Shown here: in pieces, positions 1-11,297 of the stretch
Layout of the letters: each line of letters begins with the position of its first letter
Numbering within the stretch: the first letter of the stretch is position 1
Assembly: GCA_033030425.1 (NCBI GenBank)
Contig: JAUFSD010000007.1
Coordinates: forward strand, 620,001 to 684,000
Origin: Verpa conica
Taxonomy: Eukaryota > Ascomycota > Pezizomycetes > Pezizales > Morchellaceae
Reading direction: 5' to 3'
DNA: 64,000 nt
Notes under the pieces: model-generated
What the model was told of the DNA's origin: nothing
Database searches by the model: none
Seen by the model: the letters and a program-made list of their open reading frames with translations, nothing else
Made by a program: the position numbers and the translations under genes

Positions 1-756
1 GGGCAAGTCTAAGCGCCCGCCAGCAACACACGTTTTGAGTTGCACAAAAGGGGTGTTTCTATGAAAAATTATCGGTAAATTAAAGATTCCATACGGGTAT
101 CAAAATTCATGAATATAATTGTGGGATATAGGGCGGCATACTGCAAGGTAGATTTTGATTCCAATCCTTGCACAAACTTCAGACTGGAATCAGAAGATAT
201 GATCACCGTACGTGCTTAAGAAACAGCAGCCAATAGCCCGGTTAGAAGCCAGCGCAGAGTAGAATTTTTACCAGGGAAGGCCTTTGAGTGGACCAACGAT
301 TGGCGGTGAATATTTACCAGTAAGTCTGATTGCGGAATCGATAGCACCCCTTACTATGTTACACATCCATATTGCCCCCGCGGGCTGTTGCCTCCCGTTG
401 ACCAGATTTGTGGCTCCCGCTGCATCAAGCTCCTGACGAATTTTGCTTTCTCCCCGGCCGCCCGGTCTTATTGGTCCGACACTATGTGGGCCAGGACTCA
501 GGCGAATAAGAAAATAAGCAAACATTATCGACATTACCGAAACCTATGTATTCGCGAATATTCGCCCCGTTTCACATTTCGGGCTAGCGGCGTACCCCTT
601 GGTGATACCCCACTGTAGTTTCATAAAGGCCGTAAAATGCCCACCAGACTACAAGCCGTCCCGATTCTTGAAAACCTCCTACTGGTCGGTCACCGGAAGT
701 CTGGTTCCTGTTTCCCGCGTTCCACTGTTCACCGACCACGGATAACACATTTAACG
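1..756. other. intergenic, no gene seen
   Basis: No ORF here has recognisable protein character. The last 120 bases (637-756) are open in frame with the kelch gene downstream, but that stretch looks like 5' leader: the hydrophobic signal peptide begins only at the ATG at 757. Confidence 0.5.
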
Positions 757-2996
757 ATGCTTCTTGATTCTTCCCGCCCTAGGAATTTGGCCTTTAGAAA
801 TTTTCTTGCATTATTCATATACTATATCCTTTCGCAGTCCCTACTAGTTCTTTCGCAGGAGTTAGACCCTATTAAGAATATCTGTAGTCGTTGGGATCAC
901 CAATGCAAGTAGCTTACCTACCTACCTAGCCCAGGTCCAAGTACTAACCCAACAATATAGCCGCTGTTCTTGATGGAACACTCTACATCGATGGCGGTGT
1001 ACAAGTCTTCGTTGACGTGAGTCCAACTAATGGGACCAAAATACTCGGCACTCAGCATGTGGGAATAAGTTAGTTTCTTTTCCATTGAAGTAATCTGCGC
1101 CATGGCACCTGCTGATGAATTCTTAAGACAAAAATCTTCTAGGATTAGATCTGACCCGTGGGTGGAACTGGTGGAATAAAATACCTTTAGAAATAAAGGA
1201 CGCCCAAGCAGCTCTCCCACCACCACTTATCAGTGGAGTGTTATGGCCATACAAGAAATTTCTGTATCTCTATGGGGGGACTACTAGCAGACTCAATGAT
1301 TCCTTTACTGGATATACTGCCCCAACTACAGACGAAACTGTGATGTGGAAGTACGACGTGGAAAAGATAACATGGTCCCCAGTTGAGCCGCGAAAAAGGG
1401 ACGAAAATAGCACCCTTCCCCGATTATCGAGTGGTGCAAGTACTGTTGCTCCGGACCAAGGACTTGCATTTCATTTTGGGGGCGAAATTGATAATGGAAC
1501 TTCGTCAGTGACGGAATCAAGTATGACCGGATTTTCATTCATCAACTACTTTTATACATTCAACTTTACGGACGAAAGTATCCAGGCTCTTTCGACAGAT
1601 GGTTTGGGCAATACTTCTTTTAGAGCGAATGCTCAGATGGTGAATATTCCGGGTATTGGCGGTAAAGGAATATTGGTCCTTATGGGAGGAGGTTTTAAAG
1701 ATTCATCAGTGGATAATACGGACTGGAGAGGTTAGTTTTGATATATTTATTTCATCCTTATGCCACAATTCAAGAATTCCCCAGATCTCCTTTACAAGTC
1801 TAGTATAAAGCTAACTTAGATATCTCAGGAAAATTGGTTTGTAACCTCCACATTAAGATATATAAACACCGCTTTCTAACAACATATAGCTCTCAATGGG
1901 TAACATAGCTATATTCGACATCGCCTCGATAGAAACCGGCGGGACATGGTACAACCAAACTGCAACAGGCGATATCCCTAGCCCCCGCATCGATTTCTGC
2001 ATCACCGTCGTCTCCGCACCAGATGATTCCAGCCACAACATGTAAGACCTCTATTCACAGAACCCCCCTTATTCAAAACTAACATTAGTGAAAACCAAGC
2101 TTCATCTATGGTGGCTGGGATGGCTCGAAAAACTTCGACGAAGTCTATGTCCTCTCAATTCCTTCCTTCCGCTGGATCAAGGTCTTCTCAGGAAAAGACG
2201 AGCGCCGCTCCCACAGCTGCCATGTTGTCGGCAAGAGACAAATGATAACCATCGGGGGCCGCCGCGGGAAAACACTCCCAGGACAATGCGACTGGCAACC
2301 AAATACAATTGCACTATTCGATATGGTACTACTAGACTGGGTCCCAGTTTTCAAACCCAATGAGACTGAATGGCATGTACCGAAAACCATCTCTGGCATT
2401 ATTGGCGGAGGGTGAGTAATAACCAACCCCACTTTCTAACCAGCCGTCTACTAACGGGGAAAAAATCTAGTTTCACCGGAGGTGCAACATTAACTGCACC
2501 AGAGACCTGGAGCCCAGGCCTAGAAAAACTCTTCAACCCTGAATCCACCACACCCTCACCGAAACCCTCCACCTCAGCAGCCCCCCAGCCCACTAGCACC
2601 GCTGCCGCATCATCTGACTCCCCACGTAAGAAACTCTCCAAAGCCGGTATTATCGGCATTTCCATCGGCCTGAGCGTAGTCCTCCTACTCGTCCTCTACG
2701 TAATCTACCGTTTCTGTCTTGCCGCCTGCATAGCCGGATCAAACCGCTACTCCCGGCCCCCGGTAGAACTCAACGCTACACCCCCTAGGAGCGCGTTCCA
2801 AGAGCTCCTTGGAAGTCTCGGAAAATCAAAACCCAATAGATCAGCGGCGGAGCTAGAAGCTAGTCATCCAGCTTACTCGATAGTAAATGACGGGAATAGG
2901 TCGAGTCCGTTTGAGGTGAGATATGAGAGTGATTATGACAGGAATAGTCAAGCTACTGCTGCTATCGTAGATAAGCCAGAAGGGAACTGGATCTAG
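757..2996 (+). CDS. kelch-repeat type I membrane protein
   Basis: Exons 757-904, 961-1068, 1128-1708, 1890-2041, 2100-2411 and 2471-2996 join in frame to about 608 residues. The ATG at 757 opens a hydrophobic signal peptide (FRNFLALFIYYILSQSLLVL), followed by DPIKNICSRWDHQ and LYIDGG, the usual start of this fungal ectodomain family. Kelch blades are marked by FLYLYGG, FHFGGEI, LVLMGGG and FIYGGWDG. A Ser/Thr/Pro-rich stalk leads to one TM helix (GIIGISIGLSVVLLLVLYVI) and a cytoplasmic tail of about 110 residues. Intron 1 uses a GC donor (GCAAGT at 905). The end of exon 3 is uncertain: the better-looking donor at 1731 puts exon 4 out of frame, while the weaker GTGGAT donor at 1709 keeps it. 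Kelch propellers usually bind proteins or glycans; the ligand is unknown. Confidence 0.85.
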
Positions 2997-3670
2997 TCTA
3001 ATTTCGAATCTAACTAATTGTACAAAAAATGTTTTTAATTTTTATTATCATTCCCTGTATATATATCTATATATTTCTGCGATTATGGGTGTTTTCTTTC
3101 TTTTCTTTCTTTTCGTCTCCAATAGCATTTTTAGTGGGTGTTGATAATTAAGTAATTAGTTAGAAATTTATATAGCCGTATTTATCCCCCTGCATTAAGG
3201 TAGATTCTAGGAAACAGCAGTCATTTCTTTTTCTAGCTATATATAGCTTAGCAGTGATATCCCCCCCCCCGATTAAGCTAGTAGCTAAGAATAGTAGAAG
3301 CAGCCATAATGGGTTGAAGTTTAGGCGATTAGTAGGCACCTCTTATCCCGCCAGAAAAGCATTAACAGTCTAGGTGATGGACTACCTGGACGAGTCGAAA
3401 TCCATATACATCTTTTTGTCCGAATCAGTCATAAGTGGGTGTGATGCCTTCCGTATATGCACGTAAATCAAACTACCGTTTGTGGGCGATGATACAGGGC
3501 GCGAGTGATACCACATGGCTCACCGCTTCCCACGTGATCCTTAAGAAACTAGGCACCCACAGAATGCATTGTAATAGCTATATATGTTATGTAAACCCGT
3601 ACAATGCAGCTTCAAATACAGTTGATATGTTCAATATATACCATGAATTACCTGTCCCCTGCCTCCAGCT
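2997..3670. other. AT-rich intergenic, convergent 3' ends
   Basis: Short spacer between the 3' ends of the kelch gene and the ABC transporter. It has pyrimidine runs near 3092-3120 and a poly-C run near 3261. I see no gene. Confidence 0.6.
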
Positions 3671-6600
3671 CTACTTATCAATCCCCATCTTCACCGCATC
3701 CGCAAAACTTTCTTTCTCTAGATCTACCTTCTTCCCTCCACCTTCCCCCTCTTCACTTGTACCCCTTTCTTCACTAGTCCTCGCCTCCTCGCTCGTTACT
3801 TCCTCGGCTGTATGTTCTTCCGTCCCGCTACCACTTTTCACAACCACGCCACTCTCTCGAAGTTGTCTACCCTCCCCCCCACTGCTTCCACTCTTCTCCT
3901 CATACCCTTCTAGTTCTCCCCCGGTAACAAAAACTCTCGCTAGTTCCCCTTCAACGGCTTTCAGCCTCTCCCTAAGCGTCTCAACATTCTTAACCTTCTC
4001 CTTCAATTCTCTCAATTCATTCTCAACACTACTTCTCTCCCGCTCCGTACCAATTCGATCAAATTCCCATCCTCCGTTGGGCCCGTCGAGCTGGAGCTGG
4101 AATGTGTGGTACTTCTTCAGCTGTGCGCGCGTGGAGATGGTGATTAGTGTGATGCCACGTTCCTTTGCGGTTTCGTAGAGAAGGCCTTCGACATCTTGAG
4201 AGACAGCAGAGGTGCCTTCATCTATGAACGCATATTTTGGTTCCTAGTGAGGTTAGCTTTGAATGTTTTATTTGATATCTTGAGCATGGAAATCTTCGAA
4301 AAAATGTAGCTTACGTGGTAGAGAAGTCGTGCTATAGAGATACGCTGTTTTTCGCCACCGGAGAGAACATCTTTCCACTCCTTTCTACAATCCCATCCCC
4401 CTTCTCGATCCGGCAGATACCCTAATCTCACGGCATCCAAAATTCCCCTCAGCTCGTGATCCGTGCGGCCATCAGTTCGCATTTCCATCTCGGAGTGAGG
4501 GTAGATAACTTGATCCCTCAATGTTCCCTGTGCAAGGTAGACACGTTGTGGGAGAAACATGATGCCCCCCATACCACCTTCTCGAGGACGGGAAACAAGG
4601 CCGCGGTAGACTGGCCATAGACCAGCTACTACACGAGCAATGGATGATTTACCGACCCCGTTAGGACCAAGGACGAGAAGGTGCTCGCCCTCCCGGACTG
4701 TGATATCGAGTGATTCGACAAGCTCCTCCCCACCCCGTGGCCAGAGAGCCGGGGCAACAATAGGAACACCCTCGAGTCGCACACCATCAAACCCTTTATG
4801 TAGTGTACCCTGAATATCTGCAGAACTGTGAAGCTCTGGTCTTGGGGTTGAGTACGCATGTGAGTGGACTCTGTGGAGCGTTGATACCAGTGTGTATACC
4901 CTAGAAGTGTAACCCGCCAACTCGGAAAGGTCCTTAAATGAGTACATCATGCGACCACCAGCGTCGGCAAGAGAGAGCATAAGACGCTTGTTAGTAATGA
5001 AACCCTTCATCCTGTCTGTCTCACGGCCTGAGCCAGATTCTGAGCCAGCGAGCTCGAGAAGGCCACCGAGGCCGCCCCAAGCGGGGAGGAAGACGGGCAG
5101 GGAAGTAAAGAGGTATCCCAGTGCCGCTATTGATTCATTAGACGCTGAAAATCCCAAGGGGTGTGGGTGACTTACACCAGCCATACTTCAGGACAAAGTC
5201 TTCAAGCATGTTGTAGCGGATCTTCATCTATAGAGCGGATACCATGTGAGCAGGAATTCATGGGGACAAGGATTAATGTTCCGTACGCTGTAAATACCCT
5301 CCATCAGCTGTTTCAGGTCCTTGAAGCCTTTTTCTAGAAATCCCTTCTCCATCTCCGCGCCACCATAGAAGGCAACTTCTTCAGCATTGCCGATCAAACG
5401 TGCTAAAATGTGGAGTGTCAGAAAATCAGAACCCACTATTAATTACTTTCTAGTCAAACTTACTATGCAGCCCTCTGAACTCGCCCTCCCTTCTCCCCTG
5501 AGCAGCGGCAAGTCTCCCGAATGGAGGAGAGAATTTCTTCAGCATCCATGCAGTTGCACCATAGTTAAACAAAATACCGGCCAATGCAAGCGGCCCCAGT
5601 GACCTCGCAAGCTGATAATTAAAAACAACCAAATCCAAAAATGGCTTCCCAAGAGACGAGTACAGAGCTGCAGCTGAATCACAAAACAGCGGCAGATCAG
5701 ATGTAATGAACTGATCAGCGCCACCGCCCACAAGTCCACCATCGAGATTCTGTAATTTGTAATATGCCTGCTTGTCGTTCAGATATAAATCATGAATGTA
5801 CCGTGTTAACCGTGTACGGAATGCTATCGAGATCTTTGACTGTAGGAATTTAATCTGCAGGATAGGTCAGCAAATTTTCAAGAAAGGAAGGTCGCCCATA
5901 ACTCTAATTACCATTGCATTACAATAGACAGCCGGAACGCCGACACTAAGCCACTTACCAATCCCCCATGCAAATGCTTTGCCATTTCCAGCGACGAGAT
6001 CTCGGACGATTTCACCATCTAGTCGCGCAACTACCAAACTCAGGTAGCTGTTAAAGTTGTCAGCCCTATGCACCGTGCTTATCACATCCTGGAAAAGATC
6101 TCTACATACGTCCTGCTGACCAAAAAGAACGTGTGCATTAGCAGCAAGAAACTCTCCTTACTCGTCAACCTCGGGATCATGATACTAAGGAGACTCAGAA
6201 ACTGGTGCAGGAATGCCAGGTTCAGCCCAGGTTTAGTGTTCACCGGGGGGCCTTCCCCCACCCCAATACCACCTGAAGACCTAAAATCCCGACCTCCCGG
6301 AGGCTCAAGGAACAAGCGTCTGTGCGCATCGAAGGTTGTAGATTTTGTCGGGTTTATGACCACTTTTGCGGTTGTCTTCTTGTAGGGGACGTAGATTAAT
6401 CGCGAACCTGGATGATGTCAGCACTTGTATCAATCCTACAGCTGAGGTCCGGCGCTGGCTTACCGTCCTTCAGCTGGATTGCAGAATTCCGTCGGACAAG
6501 TACACGGCCACGGCCTTCTTCCGCCTTCTTCCGACGGCGGCCGCGCTCCCAGAGGCCACCGAATATTGCGCATAGTACTGTCGCTGCTAGAATACGGAGG

Positions 6601-6683
6601 GACTTTGGGGATGACCGCAGGAGGTTTACGTATTGCTTCAACAGAGATGAGAGTGCTGGGCGGAGAGTTGACTGGTTGGCCAT
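3671..6683 (-). CDS. peroxisomal half-size ABC transporter, ABCD family (PXA1/PXA2-like)
   Basis: Eight exons (6683-6464, 6407-6110, 6047-5912, 5854-5464, 5402-5287, 5227-5176, 5126-4315, 4243-3671) give about 865 residues, a normal size for fungal Pxa proteins. ABCD half-transporters pair in the peroxisomal membrane and import very-long-chain or other acyl-CoA for beta-oxidation. The N-terminal half carries the TM domain with the family blocks FLVSRTYLSLVVARLDGEIV, KFLQSKISIAFRTRLTRYIH and the EAA-like loop RLIGNAEEVAFYGG. The nucleotide-binding domain has Walker A GPNGVGKSS (about 558-566), signature LSGGEKQR (about 659) and Walker B AFIDEG (about 680-685), reading DEG where most relatives read DEC or DEP. 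A C-terminal tail of about 120 residues is predicted coiled coil, then Ser/Glu/Gly-rich. I cannot tell Pxa1 from Pxa2 by eye. Confidence 0.93.
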
Positions 6684-7532
6684 TATGGTAGAGGAATAGT
6701 CTCGTTGGCCGGAGAGGGAGAAACGATCACGAGCCCGGCATAAGGTTGAGGAGATGAAGTCACTCCTGCTGCTGTACTAGTACAGCTGAAGGGGGGTGGG
6801 GGGATTATTAGCTAGATAACCGAGATAATAGGAATGTCTACTATGATCTGATCTGATCTGATCTGGTGAGAGGAGGATGGATAGATTTAAGACAGATGGA
6901 GATGTTTAGCTGTGGGGTAGAAGAATCTGGGGAAGAAGACAGGTCCACGATTATCACGAGGGAATGATACTCGGAGTCAAGCACGCGCACGAGCCTACTG
7001 CCGCCGAGGCATGTGACGGTGCCTACAAGGGATTACACATACGCACACTCTCACACTCCTACTCACAGTCTCTCACTCTCTCTCGAGGAGGGAAGCAACG
7101 GTGTGAGGCTTGGCGGTCTACCAGTGATGTCAGTAAGGGCAAGAACTAGAATAAATACATCTCCATATAGCAATCTTGGACCAATGCCTGATGGCCACTA
7201 GTCACTAGCCACTGCCCATTAGCCACTTGTAGTTGTTAGAAACTGCCCAAGCCCCAATCACTCATTTAACCAGCCACACCTTCCATAAACAGTCGTTTTA
7301 GCCCCAGGCCTCACCCGTTTCAACCGCCCCCCCGAAACACCGCCACAACTCTCACCCGGCGTGCGTCCCACCTTAAGCAAGTGAGGGAAGAGAAAAAAAA
7401 ATTAACCGTAGTTCCCCGAATCCCCGATCTATCATCGTCACATTAAACAACCATCCCATCTATTCTCCCCCCCCCGCCTTGACTACCACCCCCCCCATCG
7501 TGTTTTGCCCCACATCACAACATAAACAAAAA
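6684..7532. promoter_or_regulatory. shared divergent promoter region
   Basis: About 850 bases separate the start codons of the ABCD transporter (minus) and ATP synthase subunit g (plus), so both promoters lie here. There is a GATCT-repeat microsatellite near 6847-6870 and CT-rich tracts near 7050-7085 and 7460-7490. Pyrimidine-rich leaders are common before fungal start codons. No specific factor site was identified. Confidence 0.5.
6847..6870. repeat. TGATC microsatellite
   Basis: Four to five tandem copies of a five-base unit (TGATC) lie between the divergent ABCD transporter and ATP synthase genes. Confidence 0.8.
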
Positions 7533-8481
7533 ATGCGTTCCCAACTCCTTCGGACCCCCGCGGTCAGGCAATTGACTACCCGCCGTTTCGCTTCCACTGC
7601 CTCCGAGACAGCCGCCAAGACTACCTCAGAGGCTTCAGCAAAGGCCCAGGAAGCGACAAAGAAGGCCCAAGATGCCGTCAAGGTTGCTGCGGGAAAGCTT
7701 GGTGCTGCCGCTAGTGGTGTCGGGAGCTCACTGATGAAGGTTGGCGGGAGAACGGGGAAGTTGATTCACAGCATCAGTGGTGAGTTTACCGTGTGATGCG
7801 GGGAGTTTGGCAGAGTTTATCCGGATATCACTTTTTTTTGATAGAGTCGTGATATCAACGCCAATTCAATGTTTATCGCCATTATGTGCTAACTTGATAT
7901 AAACTTTCACTAGCCATGATTCCTCCGGCTCAATACTACAGCCGTGTTGGTCTCGAGCTGTCGAAATTGGTCTTCCACGGACAGAAGATGGCACCTCCGT
8001 AAAGACCCCCCACTCACCATATATCACTCATACATCATTACCTACCTCAAAACCCCCAAAACATCTGCCCCCTACGAATAATACCTCTTATTATATTTCT
8101 CATCTCTTTATACCATTGTTACTTATCCTAATCTTCTCCCTTATTTATTATTACGTTTTTATAATCTCTATATCTGCCTAATACACAGCTAACACTCTCC
8201 CTAGGAAGCTTGAGACTTTTAAAACCACTTTCTCCCCTGTAATCAACACCCTCAATGGCCTTCGTACCGCCCCTTCGGCGACCCTCTCTAACCTTTCATC
8301 GCAATCTGCATCAATCAACTTATCTCCCCGCTACCTCCTCGAGCGTCTCCAGGGCGTTTCCCGCGCCCAGCTTGCTGCAGGAGGTGTTTTGGCTGCCGAA
8401 GTCGTCGGCTTCTTCACTGTTGGTGAAATTATTGGGAGGAGGAAGTTGATTGGGTACAGGGGGGTTGAGGCACACCATTAA
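7533..8481 (+). CDS. ATP20: mitochondrial F1Fo ATP synthase subunit g
   Basis: Exons 7533-7779, 7914-7998 and 8205-8481 give about 202 residues. Subunit g sits in the membrane at the ATP synthase dimer interface with subunit e and supports dimer and cristae formation. The ATG at 7533 starts an Arg/Ser-rich, acid-poor mitochondrial presequence, followed by an Ala/Lys/Glu-rich helical stretch typical of filamentous fungal orthologues. The conserved core has YYSRVGLELSKLVFHGQKMA and LETFKTTFSPV. The C-terminal TM segment contains GFFTVGEIIGRR, whose spaced glycines are the family's dimerisation helix. Intron 2 is long for this window (206 bases). The gene is divergent from the peroxisomal transporter. 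Confidence 0.95.
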
Positions 8482-11297
8482 GGGATGATGTTTTGTGAAT
8501 TGAGAAAAGGGGGGTGTTTTGAATGATTTAGGAGATAAGGAGGCGAGGTAGGTATAGTGATATGCATCATGTCCAATATGACGGGTTTGTGAATTCAAAA
8601 ATAGGGAGAATAAAGGGGGAGGGACTGAGGGAAGGGGTTTTGTATAATCTTTTAGAGTGTTTGCATAAAAGAGCTTTTTAAAATTTTCCTTTACATGACT
8701 CGCAATCTAGTGGCCATCGCTACTTAGGTGAGGGGGGATTGGGGGTAAAGGATTCGCCATACGGTCATCTACGAGCACTCGGAGTCATACCCAGCAGTCT
8801 AAAGCATCAGGGGCATGTCTTCCCGCGCTTTATTCTAATAAAAAAAAAAGGTAAGCCTTGTTAACCGCTGGAAATGAGAGAATACTAGGCATCAAACCCT
8901 AGAAATAGTTCACCACCGCCACAAAATCTTTTTTGATATACGCCGAGCTAAACTATCAGTCTATTGATAGTGATGAAGTACGCCTTGAAGTACCGCCGTA
9001 GACTAACCTCATCTCATCTAGAAGAGGGCAGTGTTGGTGATCCACCTTTCTATAGACTTCTACTCACCGCCCAGCGGTAGACCGGTAGACAAACCCAAAC
9101 TGCATGTAGACCGTTCAATCATCGATCAGAAGGCATCGTATACGGTGCTCAAAAATATCACGGCGCATACCGACTGACCTTGTAGCTAGTGAGAGGGTAC
9201 CACATACTGCACAGACATCTGAATCCGGAGTCCAATTTAGGCAAACCAAATAGTTCTCTTAGCACCCGGAAGATGTTGGGGAAGGGGGGGCAGGAGCGGG
9301 AGCGGGAGTGGGAGGTTTCTAGGAAGATCGCATGAATTTCTCAAGACGAGATACGCGAGAAATAGCTACACGTGGTTCAATCGTAATTTCGGGAGATCGC
9401 TGAGGTGTGAACGCATAATGTTCATAAGCCATACAGTGGGGAAGGGGAGGGGTGTTATGCGGTTGGGTATTGAACGTTAAAGTTTATTATCTATTTAGAC
9501 AATCTTGAACCAACACATTTGGCCAATCATCATGAATTCTACGAGATCATGTGATGTAAAAACATTTCAATACCTGGATTAGGGAATAAGAATAAGAATA
9601 CATAATCTTTGATAATGTCGACTGCACGAGCAAGGAGGAGGATATCCGCGGCTACAATACCCCTTCTCTCTGTATACCCTAATCGCGTAATATTATCGAT
9701 ATCGTCTACATAGCTAGCGGCCCGGAATCGATAGTGCAAGCCAGGGAAAGAAAACATTATACAATGCAGCCAACCATATCCCAATCCCAGGTCCGCTGAA
9801 CGATGCAGCATAAGGTTTAAATCTTAAAGAGACACGGGAGGAAGGCATATGCGCGGCTACATGTATGTACATACTCTCTATGGGCCTTGGTTATATGTGC
9901 CCCAAAGTACCGGCTACGTTAGTACGTATTAGGTGGGGTTTCCCTCTCAGGGGAAAGGAAGAGTATGGGGGCCGTGAAGGGAAATGTTGGTGATATGATC
10001 TACTTTCTTAACAATAGGCAGAATGAACATGTGGGGGGGATAGCTATCTACTATCCAACCAACAGGACTTTCTGTAAAAGAACGCATTAAATAACCTTAA
10101 AATCCTAAAGGCACTTGAAGGCATATGCGCGCCTGGAGACTCTCTTTTTCCCAACTGGTATCAATCCCAGATCTCATCCCCAGCTGCGTATGCGCGGCTA
10201 GATATCTGTATACCTACATGTAGTAGAGTACCGACTTTCTTTCTTTTTTCCCCTCCCAATTGTGTCCCTTGGTACCTGCGCATGAGTGCTCATCCTCCCG
10301 TGACTTTGGCGTCTGGGTCTCTTCACGTTTTATGCCGCTCATCCCATCATGTGTTTTTTTACCTCCACAACAAACACCACGCGTTCGCTTGTCCCATTCA
10401 CCTATCCTTACCCGCCCGCATCGGTCTTTTTTCTTCTATGAGTAATCTGATAATCCACCAGAGGTTTTTTTGGAGGAAACCAAGACTCCAGACGCGTTGC
10501 AAAAATTCTCATGCACGACAGGTCAGAGCGGGTTATGCTCCAAGCGCCCACAGACGATTCTGGGATGGGTCTAGGAGAGCCTCATCCATCGGAGGGTTGG
10601 CCGTTGGTCTTGGTACGTACTCTGTAGAGGTGGGTGGACAACATTTACTGGAACATGTCGTCGTTTTGTTTGCACACCAGGTAATACATGCAGTCTTCAT
10701 CGTGTACTGCAGGATTATATCTAAATTACACGGTAAAGTGGCAATTCGGCTTCTGTCTTGGGGGCGGGTTGCCGGCACGGTCCCTGGCATTACGGCTCTA
10801 GCCAGTATAGAGCTTTCCCTCGCGTTTAAGGCGGCTATCTCTCAATTGTTCCCCGAAGGCCGACAGCTGTCGCTCCCCGCACCTGGCAACCCCTGGCCCT
10901 GGCGCGCGGTGTGGCTCTGCACGTGTCAGCAGCCCTGTAGCGGCGCGTAACTACCTGCATCTCCTGAGTTCCCAGACCGTAACCTCCCCAACCCTACCCA
11001 CTACCAACCCAGCCTCAGAGATCATCGACCTCACCGGCCCCTCCAGCAAGTAAAGAACACTTCTAGGATGGTAACAAGTGCATATAGCAATCAGGGGTGC
11101 AAGCTCCATTCTACCTGGGGTCTGGTCATATATGTACAATGAACTCCCTCCCCACACACACCCATCCAAATCTACCCTTTTCATTCTTTATCATTCCTCA
11201 CCCCCCCCCCCCTCTTCGAAATACGTAAAAAGAGAAATTTGAGTCTACAGTCTTTCGTTTTTATTTTATTTTATTTGAATGCGGTTTATTCTTCACC
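8482..11297. other. intergenic, no supported gene
   Basis: About 2.8 kb without a convincing gene. It holds a repeated ATGCGCGGCTA-like motif (near 9849, 10126 and 10191), two TACATGTA palindromes (9858 and 10215) and G/C-runs near 9284 and 11199. An open stretch at 10282-10950 has no recognisable domain. The final part is probably promoter and leader of the membrane protein gene at 11298. Confidence 0.5.

Noticed and set aside
637..756. N-terminal extension of the kelch gene
   Set aside because: The signal peptide starts at the ATG at 757; the extension would bury it.
3435..4178. 247-codon plus-strand ORF rich in Ser, Pro and Leu
   Set aside because: It is antisense to the coding 3' exon of the ABC transporter; its composition mirrors the Glu/Gly/Lys-rich tail on the other strand.
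4222..5184. 320-codon minus ORF taken as a complete short ABC protein
   Set aside because: It starts inside an intron and ends in another; splicing gives the full transporter.
10282..10950. 222-codon plus-strand ORF
   Set aside because: No domain, no conserved-looking blocks, and the other frames look equally random; coding status unsupported.
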